From NAK82 sp036172345 (lineage in GTDB: Bacteria; Chloroflexota; Anaerolineae; 4572-78; NAK82): 27,664 nucleotides of DNA. The notes under the pieces are model-generated. The model searched no databases. It saw only the letters and a program-made list of their open reading frames with translations, and had not been told where the DNA came from. The stretch spans positions 1 to 27,664 of the forward strand of contig JASFBB010000247.1 in NCBI GenBank assembly GCA_036172345.1, in the 5' to 3' direction. Positions 13,850-22,282 of this stretch are shown here, in pieces; positions within the stretch are counted from its first letter, which is position 1; each line of letters begins with the position of its first letter. A program made the position numbers and the translations under genes.

Positions 13850-15145
13850 ATGGACCAGCTGGATCGCCGTGTAGTTGAAGAGCCCTATGTGACTGCCTGT
13901 GATGAGGTGTTGAGCGTCGTCGATCCCGAAGTATTATCTGCCATCCGCTGGGAACGCCGTCGTCAGATCGAGCAAATCGAGCTGATCGCCTCGGAGAACT
14001 ATGTGAGTCCCGCTGTGCTCGCGGCCCAAGGCTCCGTCTTGACCAACAAGTATGCCGAAGGATATCCCAAGCACCGTTACTATGGCGGTTGTGAGTTTGT
14101 GGACATTGTGGAGGAGCTGGCCATCGCACGTGCCAAATACCTGTTTGGCGCCGAGCATGCCAATGTCCAGCCACATTCAGGTTCGCAGGCGAACGAGGCT
14201 GCCTATCTGGCATTGTTGCAACCTGGCGACACCGTGCTAGCCATGAGCCTGAGCCACGGTGGCCATCTCACCCATGGCGCTCCTTTCAACCTCTCAGGCC
14301 AGTTTTACCACTTCGTGCACTATGGAGTCGCACCAGACAGCGAGGTGCTGGATTACGACGATATCGCGCGCTTGGCGGCGACGCATAGGCCACGCCTCAT
14401 CTTGGCCGGTGCCAGTGCCTACCCGCGGGTGATCGACTTCGCTCGCTTGCGTGCCATCGCCGACCAGGTGGGCGCTTACCTGATGGTGGATATGGCGCAC
14501 ATCGCTGGTCTGGTTGCCACTGGTCTGCATCCCAACCCGGTTCCCTTTGCCGACGTGGTGACCACAACGACCCACAAGACATTACGTGGCCCACGCGCCG
14601 GGCTGATCCTGTGCAAAGCACAGCACGCCCAAGCAATCGACAGAGCCGTCTTTCCGGGGTTGCAGGGTGGTCCGTTGATGCATATTATCGCTGCCAAAGC
14701 AGTGGCATTAGCCGAGGCATTGCGCCCTGAGTTCAAGACATATATCCGTGCCGTGGTGGACAATGCTCAGACATTGGCACACGCCTTGGCGCAAAGCGGA
14801 TTACGCCTGGTCACCGGTGGCACCGATAACCATCTGCTTCTGGTGGACATGCGCGGCACCGGGTTGAGCGGCGCAGATGCCGAACAAGCATTGCACCGGA
14901 TCGGGATCACTGTCAACAAGAACCTAATACCCTTTGACCCGGCACCACCGCGTATCACTAGCGGCATTCGCCTAGGAACCCCCGCCGTGACCACGCGTGG
15001 ATTTCGCCAGCCAGAGATGCAAATCGTGGCCGACTGCATTGTGCGGACGCTCCAGCGCCCCCACGACGAGCACCTGCAACAGGAACTGCGTGAGGTAACC
15101 TACCAGTTATGCCTACGCTTCCCTGTGCCTGGACTGTGCCTCTGA
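13850..15145 (+). CDS. glyA: Serine hydroxymethyltransferase
   Basis: This 431-residue PLP enzyme interconverts serine and glycine with tetrahydrofolate, feeding one-carbon units to purine, thymidylate and methionine synthesis. The N-terminal RQIEQIELIASENYVSPAVL and NKYAEGYPKHRYYGGCEFVD are diagnostic. The PLP lysine is K243 in TTTTHKTLRGPRAG, and VDMAHIAGLVA carries the cofactor-binding Asp and His. The C-terminal TSGIRLGTPAVTTRGF is intact. The frame is open further upstream (to 13718), but the promoter, the ribosome site and family length all place the start at 13850. The last residues (RFPVPGLCL) are slightly longer than in many homologues. Transcribed alone or with the molybdenum hydroxylase genes that begin 198 bp further on. 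Confidence 0.96.
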   Translation: MDQLDRRVVEEPYVTACDEVLSVVDPEVLSAIRWERRRQIEQIELIASENYVSPAVLAAQGSVLTNKYAEGYPKHRYYGGCEFVDIVEELAIARAKYLFGAEHANVQPHSGSQANEAAYLALLQPGDTVLAMSLSHGGHLTHGAPFNLSGQFYHFVHYGVAPDSEVLDYDDIARLAATHRPRLILAGASAYPRVIDFARLRAIADQVGAYLMVDMAHIAGLVATGLHPNPVPFADVVTTTTHKTLRGPRAGLILCKAQHAQAIDRAVFPGLQGGPLMHIIAAKAVALAEALRPEFKTYIRAVVDNAQTLAHALAQSGLRLVTGGTDNHLLLVDMRGTGLSGADAEQALHRIGITVNKNLIPFDPAPPRITSGIRLGTPAVTTRGFRQPEMQIVADCIVRTLQRPHDEHLQQELREVTYQLCLRFPVPGLCL

Positions 15146-15273
15146 AAGTCCAGCGAATAATTTGTGAAATCCGGCGTCCTATGTGTGATCGGATTCTCCG
15201 GGTACCCCGAATCTGAACTATACCCATTGGAACACCACTATTAGCGTTCACATCGCACCATTCCCTCTCTTCT

Positions 15274-15301
15274 TTGAACAATTCAGGAATCGTGATAGAA
15301 T
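15274..15301 (+). promoter_or_regulatory. Possible promoter of the molybdenum hydroxylase genes
   Basis: TTGAAC (15274-15279), a 16-nt spacer and TAGAAT (15296-15301) with an extended TGA. The partial -35 keeps confidence modest. The transcript would start about 35 nt before the first ATG. Confidence 0.4.
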
Positions 15302-15343
15302 GTCCCAGGCGGCTTAGCGGATTAACAAAAGGCAAGGTTCGAG

Positions 15344-16813
15344 ATGTGGCGCACGTACTACACTCCTGCGACGATCCAGCAAGCTCTCAGATTGCTCGAC
15401 GAATATCGAGAGACCGCGCGCATTGTGGCAGGCGGCACCGATCTTCTCATAGAAATAGAACGCGGAGTCCGGCGCCCGCGTGTCTTGATTGACATCACGC
15501 GGATCCCCGGACTGGACTCCACATACCTGGGCGATGAAAATCGCTTGCACCTTGGGCCACTGGTGACGCACAATCAAGTAGTCGCTTCTGACTTGCACCG
15601 TCGGTATGCACTGCCGCTTGCTATTGCTTGTTGGATGGTAGGTTCCCCACAAATCCGCAATCGTGGCACCGTGGCGGGCAACCTGATCACTGCCAGTCCG
15701 GCCAACGACACTGTCACTCCGCTCTGGGCCTTGGATGGCCAGGTTACGCTACAGAGTGTGCGGGGGACACGCACTCTCTCCTTCCCTGAGTTCTTCCAGG
15801 GGGTACGCAAGACCGCGCTGCAAGATGACGAGATGGTGGTGGACATCAGCTTGGAGGCAATGAGGCCCGAACAACGCGGGACATTTATGAAGCTAGGTCT
15901 GCGAATGGCGCAGGCGATCGCGGTGGTGAATGTCGCAGTGGTGGTAACATTCGCATCGGAAGCTGCCAATGTCGGCAAAGAGACATTCGTATCCGATGCG
16001 CGCATCACTTTGGGCAGTGTCGGCCCGACGATCATCCGCGCGCACAAAGCAGAACAAGCGCTCATCGGTCACCCTCTTACCGACGAGGTGATTGCTCAGG
16101 CAGCAGAACATGCCGCAACAGAAGCGCAGCCTATCGACGACATCCGCGGTTCTGCCGCGTACCGAAAGCGTATGGTGGCCGTATACACGCGCCGGGCGCT
16201 CGAACAGATACGTTCTGGGTGCGAGCACGACGTGCTTCCAAACCGTCCTGTAACGTTGTGGGGCGAAACCGACGGCCATTTTCCTACATGGCCATCTCTG
16301 CCTGGCCCGGATGCAACCAACGGTCCGCTGGTGCACGACGCCGAGGGAGACCAAGTGATCGAAACAGAGGTCAATGGCACGATCTATCGGGTGAAGGGGG
16401 GCAGTGATAAGACGTTGTTGCGTTTTCTACGTGAAGAGCTCGGCCTGATTGGCACTAAGGAGGGATGCGCAGAAGGAGAGTGTGGTGCATGCACTGTACT
16501 TCTGGACGGCATTGCCGTGATGAGCTGTCTGGTACCAGCGCCGCGAGCACATGGCAGCCGCATTGTGACTATTGAAGGCCTGGGCAGCCCAGAAGCATTG
16601 CACCCTGTCCAGCAAGCCTTTGTCGAGACGGGCGCTGTGCAGTGTGGTTATTGTACCCCTGGGTTCATCATGAGTGGGGCAGCGTTGTTGGCAGAGAAAG
16701 CGAAGCCGACGCAGGAAGAAATTCGCCACGCTTTCACGGGCAACCTGTGCCGTTGCACCGGCTACTACTCGATTATCAAGGCGATCGAGAGAGCAGCGGA
16801 GAGAGGCAGATGA
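15344..16813 (+). CDS. Fused FAD-binding and 2Fe-2S subunit of a molybdenum hydroxylase (XDH family)
   Basis: This 489-residue protein is the electron-transfer part of a xanthine dehydrogenase-family enzyme. FAD-binding half: residues 28-35 (VAGGTDLL) and about 109-124 (TVAGNLITASPANDTV) bind the flavin; a CO-dehydrogenase flavoprotein C-terminal-type domain follows to about 285. A linker of roughly 45 residues leads to two 2Fe-2S domains: C375, C380, C383 and C395 (GCAEGECGACTV, SCL) for the plant-ferredoxin-type cluster, and C434, C437, C469 and C471 (CGYC, CRC) for the helical-domain cluster; all eight cysteines are present. The order FAD then 2Fe-2S is the reverse of eukaryotic xanthine dehydrogenase. 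The stop overlaps the next start as ATGA, so subunit synthesis is coupled. The gene resembles coxM+coxS or xdhB+xdhC joined. Confidence 0.9.
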   Translation: MWRTYYTPATIQQALRLLDEYRETARIVAGGTDLLIEIERGVRRPRVLIDITRIPGLDSTYLGDENRLHLGPLVTHNQVVASDLHRRYALPLAIACWMVGSPQIRNRGTVAGNLITASPANDTVTPLWALDGQVTLQSVRGTRTLSFPEFFQGVRKTALQDDEMVVDISLEAMRPEQRGTFMKLGLRMAQAIAVVNVAVVVTFASEAANVGKETFVSDARITLGSVGPTIIRAHKAEQALIGHPLTDEVIAQAAEHAATEAQPIDDIRGSAAYRKRMVAVYTRRALEQIRSGCEHDVLPNRPVTLWGETDGHFPTWPSLPGPDATNGPLVHDAEGDQVIETEVNGTIYRVKGGSDKTLLRFLREELGLIGTKEGCAEGECGACTVLLDGIAVMSCLVPAPRAHGSRIVTIEGLGSPEALHPVQQAFVETGAVQCGYCTPGFIMSGAALLAEKAKPTQEEIRHAFTGNLCRCTGYYSIIKAIERAAERGR

Positions 16814-19023
16814 CCTATCGCTACGTAGGACAATCGGTAGCACGTGTGGATGCCATCGCCAAAGTCACTGGCACGGCGCTATTCCCCGGCGACCGCACCT
16901 ATGAGGATGGGCTTTGGATGAAGGTGCTCTTCGCTGGGCGCCCTCATGCGCGCATTCTAAGCATCGACACATGCGAAGCAGAAGCACTACCGGGAGTCGT
17001 GGCCGTGCTGACAGCGCGTGACGTTCCGGTAAACGAGTACGGTTTGCAATTCCCCGATCAGCCTGTGCTGTGCGGACCCGGGTCAGGCAAACCGGGTGCG
17101 GATGTAGTGCGCTTTGTTGGAGATCAAGTGGCGCTCGTCATTGCCGAGACGGAGAAGGTCGCGGCACAGGCATGTGAGCGTATCCGCATTGAATGGCAAG
17201 ACCTGCCCGTGCTGAGCGATCCCTTGCAGGCACGCGCGCCGGGTGCTTTCCCTCTCCACCCCCACCAACCCCACAACATCGCTTGCGAGATCCACATTGC
17301 CAAAGGTGACGTGGATGCAGCCTGGTCACAGTGCGACGTGGTAGTCGAGGAAACGTATCGTACCCCGCCCCAGGAACATGCCTATCTGCAGCCGGAGGCG
17401 GGTTCCGCCTATGTGGATGATGAGGGACGCATCACTGTGCACGTTGCGGGTCAGTGGGCTGCGGAGGATCAGCGTCAGATCGCCCATGCATTAAATATGC
17501 CCCCAGAACGCATCCGGGTGATCTACGATGCCATCGGCGGCGCCTTCGGCGGGCGCGAGGATATGAGCGTGCAGATTATCCTGGCACTGGCGGCCTGGCG
17601 ACTATTCGAACGTGGTATTCGTCGTCCGGTCAAGGTTATCTGGAACCGCACTGAATCGATCCTGGGCCACTGCAAGCGTCACCCTATGGTCATCCATGCG
17701 AAATGGGGTGCGAAGTGCGACGGTACATTGGTCGCTGCCGAAGTAGAGGTTGTCAGCGACGCCGGCGCCTATATGTACACCAGCAACAAAGTACTGGGCA
17801 ATGCCGTCCTGACGTGTACCGGTCCCTATAAGATACCCAACGTGCGCGTAGCAGGGTATGCCGTCTATACCAACAATCTGCCCAGTGGTGCATTCCGCGG
17901 TTTCGGCGCGCCGCAGGGCATCTTCGCGGCGGAGAGTCAGATGAATCGGCTGGCAGCCGCCTTAGGAATAAGTCTGGTGGAGATTCGAATGAAGAACCTG
18001 CTAGACGAAGGGGACCCAGCTGCGTTTGGCACCCCCTTGCCTGGTCCAGTCGGACTCAAGCGGGTGACTGAAGCGGTTGCTCGTACGGTCGGGTGGCCGA
18101 AAGCACACGAGGGGAATACTGCTGTGCAAAACAAAAGCAATGGGCCCAAAAGGAGGGGACGTGGGATCGCGACCGGCTTCAAGAACATCGGCTTCAGCTT
18201 CGGTTATCAGGAGAACAGCTGGGCGAAAGTGGTATTGGAAGGAGGGACGGAAATTGAGCGCGCCACCGTTTTCATCGCCGGTGCGGATGTCGGCCAAGGA
18301 CATCACACTGTCGTGGCGCAGATCGCCGCGGAAGCGCTAGGTGTGCCTATGGAACGTATTGCGTTGGTGCTCTCGGACACGGCTGTGACACGGAGCTCGG
18401 GGAGCGCTTCCGCCTCGCGCCTGACTTACATGGCCGGCAATGCGGTCAAGGGCGCCGCTGAACGCGCTCTGGCGAAATGGCGGGACGAGGAACACCCAGC
18501 AGTTGCCGAATTCACCTATCTTGCTCCCAAGACCGAGCCATTCCCCAATGAAGAAGGGACACCTTTTAAGCCGAACTTTGCTTATGGTTATGTCGCTCAA
18601 TCGGTGGAGCTGGAAGTCGACATAGAGACAGGGCTCATTCATATTCTGCGGGTTGTCTCGGCACACGATGTGGGCAAGGCGGTCAATCCTCAGCAGGTGA
18701 TCGGCCAGGTGGAAGGTGGAGTGGTCCAGGCATATGGATATGCTGTGTTGGAGAACTTCCAGACGCACGACGGCTATGTGCTCACTCCGACGCTCAGCAC
18801 CTATTTAATCCCCGGCGTCTTGGACATCCCCGACGAAGTCAAGACCATCATCATCGAAACGCCCGACCCCAATGGGCCTTATGGAGTACGTGGTATGGCC
18901 GAGATGCCCTATCTATGCATCGCACCTGCCGTAGTTGCCGCCCTGTATGACGCGACCGGGGTATGGTTTAACGAGTTCCCGCTGACTCCGGAGCGGGTGC
19001 TGCGCGGCCTGGGAAGGCTGTGA
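16810..19023 (+). CDS. Molybdopterin-binding catalytic subunit of an XDH-family hydroxylase
   Basis: This 737-residue subunit carries the Mo-cytosine- or Mo-molybdopterin cofactor and hydroxylates an N-heterocycle or aldehyde with water. Motifs seen: the N-terminal hammerhead domain (VDAIAKVTGTALFPGD), GGAFGGRED (residues 243-251, E250), GAFRGFGAPQ (360-369), GQGHHT (Q496, cofactor contact) and the catalytic base E698 in GMAEMP. The CO-dehydrogenase active-loop signature VAYRCSFR is absent, so this is not CoxL. E250 matches the purine-binding Glu of xanthine dehydrogenase, but by hand alignment the partner Arg (bovine R880) is N331; the substrate is therefore open. The start is fixed by the ATGA overlap with the preceding gene; the longer in-frame upstream extension lies inside that gene. 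No XdhC- or MobA-like maturation gene is adjacent. Confidence 0.9.
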   Translation: MTYRYVGQSVARVDAIAKVTGTALFPGDRTYEDGLWMKVLFAGRPHARILSIDTCEAEALPGVVAVLTARDVPVNEYGLQFPDQPVLCGPGSGKPGADVVRFVGDQVALVIAETEKVAAQACERIRIEWQDLPVLSDPLQARAPGAFPLHPHQPHNIACEIHIAKGDVDAAWSQCDVVVEETYRTPPQEHAYLQPEAGSAYVDDEGRITVHVAGQWAAEDQRQIAHALNMPPERIRVIYDAIGGAFGGREDMSVQIILALAAWRLFERGIRRPVKVIWNRTESILGHCKRHPMVIHAKWGAKCDGTLVAAEVEVVSDAGAYMYTSNKVLGNAVLTCTGPYKIPNVRVAGYAVYTNNLPSGAFRGFGAPQGIFAAESQMNRLAAALGISLVEIRMKNLLDEGDPAAFGTPLPGPVGLKRVTEAVARTVGWPKAHEGNTAVQNKSNGPKRRGRGIATGFKNIGFSFGYQENSWAKVVLEGGTEIERATVFIAGADVGQGHHTVVAQIAAEALGVPMERIALVLSDTAVTRSSGSASASRLTYMAGNAVKGAAERALAKWRDEEHPAVAEFTYLAPKTEPFPNEEGTPFKPNFAYGYVAQSVELEVDIETGLIHILRVVSAHDVGKAVNPQQVIGQVEGGVVQAYGYAVLENFQTHDGYVLTPTLSTYLIPGVLDIPDEVKTIIIETPDPNGPYGVRGMAEMPYLCIAPAVVAALYDATGVWFNEFPLTPERVLRGLGRL

Positions 19024-19138
19024 ACCCACCCCTCTGTATCTTTGTGGAACGGTGTTCCCCAATCCGGCAACCAGAAATCAGGACCCTGCCTCGCACAAAG
19101 GACGGAACAACTCTGGTGAAGGCTAGATCGTTCGTCTG

Positions 19139-22100
19139 ATGGCATCCTTAAGAGCACACCTATCCAGTGGAAACACGGATTTCCGCGGCAAATCTGGGCC
19201 GCATCAGAGCGCCTTCTCCGAAGCAATGCGAAGGTGGTCATTGTGGGAGATCGCCGCTCTCATTGTCATCACGACTTTCGCAGCGTTTCTACGGTATTAC
19301 AAGATTGGCGAGATACCACCAGGTTTCAACTCAGACGAGGCCGTAGGCGCGGTGGGCGCGGTGGAGACACTGCGCAGTGGGATACGCCTCTACTATGAGG
19401 GACAAGGGGGTGGTGGCGCCTTGGGTTTTTATATCGTCGCCCTGGCGTTTGCCCTGTTTGGCCCGAGCATCGCCACCATCCGGGGCACTGCCGCATTTGC
19501 CGGCATGGTGTCGATCGTGGCCACTTTCTTCTTCGTCCGAGAAGCCTTCAGCACAGAGGACCGAAGAGCGAGGCAGGCCAACAACCATAGCGCATCGGCG
19601 TCCCTGTTGGCCCTGATAACAACACTTGCGCTGGCCACCTCGAGCTGGCATTTCCAGAGCAGTCGTATCGCTTTCGCAGCGATTGGGGTGCCCTTCCTGC
19701 AGGTGCCGGCGTTCTTCTTCCTGTGGCGTGGGCTCAACAGCGGACACACGCGGCATTTCATCCTCAGTGGCATTTTCCTTGCCATGGTCGCCTTTATCTA
19801 CATGTCGGGCGCCTTCGTGCCGCTGGTTTTTCTGAGCTTCTTTGCGTTGGAGAACTTTATAAGAGTACTGGAGCGCCGTCTGAGCAGCCCGCTGCCCTTC
19901 CAGGGACAACCTCCACTTCTCAAAATCCACCTCCGCAACGTGCTGCTTTGCGCCGCGGTGGCCTTCGTGTGCATGCTCCCCATGATCTATCTTTATGCCA
20001 GCGCTCCTGATGCGGCGTTTCATCGCGCACAACAGGCGCTGTTCACCAATCCCTTGATCAACAAAGGTGATCCGTGGGGCACCTTGTGGCGCAGTTGGTG
20101 GGGGAATTTAGCAGCTTTTGGCATCTCGTTCAGCTGGCTGATGGGCCAAGCTCCTGATAATCTGATTATGCCGGTTCCCTTGACATGGCTCTTCCTGATC
20201 GGCTTGGGGGTGAGCATATGGCGCATACGCCGGCCGGTCTACCTGTTCACTCTGCTCAGCTGGTTTGTGATGCTCATCCCTAGCATTCTCTCACCGGATA
20301 GTATTCCCCACTCGTCACGCGCGTTGGGAGCAGCCACCGGCGCCTACACTTTGGTCGCGGTCGGCATACTTGCCGTTGCGGCACTGGCTCATCGCCTGGC
20401 ATGCGCCGCTGCAAACTTGTTTACGCGCCAAGCTGACGTGTGCCTCAGCCACTTAGGGCGCATGTGGGTGATGGGGGTCGTGGTGTGTGGCATCTGGCTG
20501 GGAATGGCACCGACTTTGTATGCGAGCTATCATTATTACTTTAACGTGTGGCCTCACACGAACGACGCGCAGGCGGCATTTCACCTCTATGCGGTGCAGC
20601 TGGCCAACGAGATGTCCAAGGAGACCAATCCGCGCGCTGTTTTCTTGCTTCCGCGCGACACCGCGGCTGGTGATGTCAATCCCAACTACACGGTCATATT
20701 CCTTTACAACGGCCAGGCCAGCTATGCCTGGGTGATCGACGACGAACGCACCATCGAACAGACCCTAAACGAGGCACTTGCGGGACGTGATACGGCCCAT
20801 GTGGTGCGTTGGAAAGCTTCCAAGCATACCAACGCCGATCCCAAGGAGATCATCCGCTACTATCTGGAAAAACGGGGGCGCTATGTGGGCACCCGCCGTT
20901 TCGAGTACTTCGATTTTGAAACTTACCAACTGGAGCAGCAAGATACCACAAGCACAGATGAGACGTTACAAGCGACCGAGATCTCTTTTGGGGATGTGCT
21001 CCAAGTCGTCGGTTACGCTTACGGAGACGCCTCGGGAATCGGCACTGTTCGGGGAACCGCCGTACCGGCTGGTGATCTCATGTGGGCGCGACTGCGGGTG
21101 CGCCTGCTCCGTGAGGTCACGGATGACCTCAAACTCTCCCTCATTGTCAGGGATTGTGCCGGGCATGTCATCGGTCAAATTGACAAGCTGTTATTCAACA
21201 ACATCTTTCATCAAGGTACTTCGCACTGGTCACCTGGTACAGAGACCGATATGTACTTTCTGGTGCCCATCCTGCCCGCTACGGCACCCGGTCGTTATCA
21301 AGTGGGGCTGAGCGCTTACCGTGCATCCGATCAGACACAGCTCGCGGTAGAGGGTTCTGACGGCCAGACCCGCGTGACAAAGCTGGGCGAGCTCGCAGTG
21401 CTGCGCGGCACAGTAGCGCCGAGCATAGATGCGCTGCACCTGACCCGTACGCTCCATCGGGAATTGCTTCCGGGATTGGTCTTGCTCGGTTTCAGCGGTC
21501 CCCAGGGCGATTTACGCCCAGGTGCCCACGCCACCTGGGCGCTCGTCTGGCAGGCGCAAGGGATCTTGACCCAGGACTATCAAGCTCGTTTGTGGCTGCT
21601 TAGCCCAGAAGATGTCAGACGAGCCATCAGCACAGCGATGCCACTGGCCGGGGACAACTTCCCGACATCGAAATGGGTAGAAGGCGAGATCGTCCGTGGA
21701 TGGTTCGACGGACAGGTTCCGCGTGACGCACCAAGTGGTGAATATCACCTGGTAATATCCATCAACGATGCCTATGGGCACCCAGTCGCTGAAGGGGAAA
21801 TTGGCAGCTTGTCCATCGCAGGTTGGGAACGTCGATTCGATATACCGGTGATACAGAACCCTGTGGAAGCAAATTTCGCCAACCGGATGGAGTTGATGGG
21901 CTATGACCTGCGGCTACCAGATAACCTACCGGCATCCCCTGAAGTAGTGTTGTATTGGCGCGCCCTATCACCGATGGAGATCAGCTATACCACTTTTGTG
22001 CATATACTCGATCGGGAAGAGCGTGTGATTGCCCAGGTGGACCATGTGCCAGGCGATGGTGCGTTTCCTACCACCGGTTGGCTGCCAGGCGAGGTGATCA

Positions 22101-22282
22101 CCGATCGCTTCGTCATGTCCACATCGCTCGACCAGCTCGCCTCGGCACACCAGGTTGAGATTGGCGTGTATGATCTGGACACAATGGAGCGGTTGCCCGT
22201 GCTGGATCGCATGGGGGATATTCAGGACACACGTGTACTCCTGCCGCTCCTCACCTCATCTTCGCAGACGGACGAGCCGTGA
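19139..22282 (+). CDS. GT-C-type membrane glycosyltransferase-like protein with three C-terminal modules
   Basis: A 1047-residue membrane protein. Residues of about 30-460 contain roughly a dozen hydrophobic spans, like GT39/PMT or ArnT-type glycosyltransferases that use lipid-linked sugars outside the membrane. The first outer loop has RYYKIGEIPPGFNSDEA with D66/E67, the position of the catalytic acidic pair in GT-C enzymes. A soluble stretch (about 461-610) is followed by three divergent copies of a module beginning near residues 617, 776 and 913 (for example FANRMELMGYD, then LYWRALS, FPTTGWLPGE and VEIGVYD). These are likely beta-sandwiches outside the cell. The ATG at 19139 has no good ribosome site; ATG 19226 (MRRWSLWEIAAL) is an alternative start. 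The stop overlaps the next start as GTGA. The donor and acceptor are unknown. Confidence 0.75.
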   Translation: MASLRAHLSSGNTDFRGKSGPHQSAFSEAMRRWSLWEIAALIVITTFAAFLRYYKIGEIPPGFNSDEAVGAVGAVETLRSGIRLYYEGQGGGGALGFYIVALAFALFGPSIATIRGTAAFAGMVSIVATFFFVREAFSTEDRRARQANNHSASASLLALITTLALATSSWHFQSSRIAFAAIGVPFLQVPAFFFLWRGLNSGHTRHFILSGIFLAMVAFIYMSGAFVPLVFLSFFALENFIRVLERRLSSPLPFQGQPPLLKIHLRNVLLCAAVAFVCMLPMIYLYASAPDAAFHRAQQALFTNPLINKGDPWGTLWRSWWGNLAAFGISFSWLMGQAPDNLIMPVPLTWLFLIGLGVSIWRIRRPVYLFTLLSWFVMLIPSILSPDSIPHSSRALGAATGAYTLVAVGILAVAALAHRLACAAANLFTRQADVCLSHLGRMWVMGVVVCGIWLGMAPTLYASYHYYFNVWPHTNDAQAAFHLYAVQLANEMSKETNPRAVFLLPRDTAAGDVNPNYTVIFLYNGQASYAWVIDDERTIEQTLNEALAGRDTAHVVRWKASKHTNADPKEIIRYYLEKRGRYVGTRRFEYFDFETYQLEQQDTTSTDETLQATEISFGDVLQVVGYAYGDASGIGTVRGTAVPAGDLMWARLRVRLLREVTDDLKLSLIVRDCAGHVIGQIDKLLFNNIFHQGTSHWSPGTETDMYFLVPILPATAPGRYQVGLSAYRASDQTQLAVEGSDGQTRVTKLGELAVLRGTVAPSIDALHLTRTLHRELLPGLVLLGFSGPQGDLRPGAHATWALVWQAQGILTQDYQARLWLLSPEDVRRAISTAMPLAGDNFPTSKWVEGEIVRGWFDGQVPRDAPSGEYHLVISINDAYGHPVAEGEIGSLSIAGWERRFDIPVIQNPVEANFANRMELMGYDLRLPDNLPASPEVVLYWRALSPMEISYTTFVHILDREERVIAQVDHVPGDGAFPTTGWLPGEVITDRFVMSTSLDQLASAHQVEIGVYDLDTMERLPVLDRMGDIQDTRVLLPLLTSSSQTDEP

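Noticed and set aside
15190..15215. Terminator after glyA (GATTC...GAATC around GGGTACCC)
   Set aside because: The outer arms are only 5 bp, the centre cannot fold with a proper loop, and no T-run follows.
15344..19023. Aerobic CO dehydrogenase (coxMSL)
   Set aside because: The Mo subunit lacks the VAYRCSFR active loop and has XDH-type GGAFGGRED and GAFRGFGAPQ instead.
19331..20032. Minus-strand ORF of 233 codons inside the first GT-C-like gene
   Set aside because: Very charged, His/Arg/Gln-rich product typical of the complement of hydrophobic membrane-span codons.
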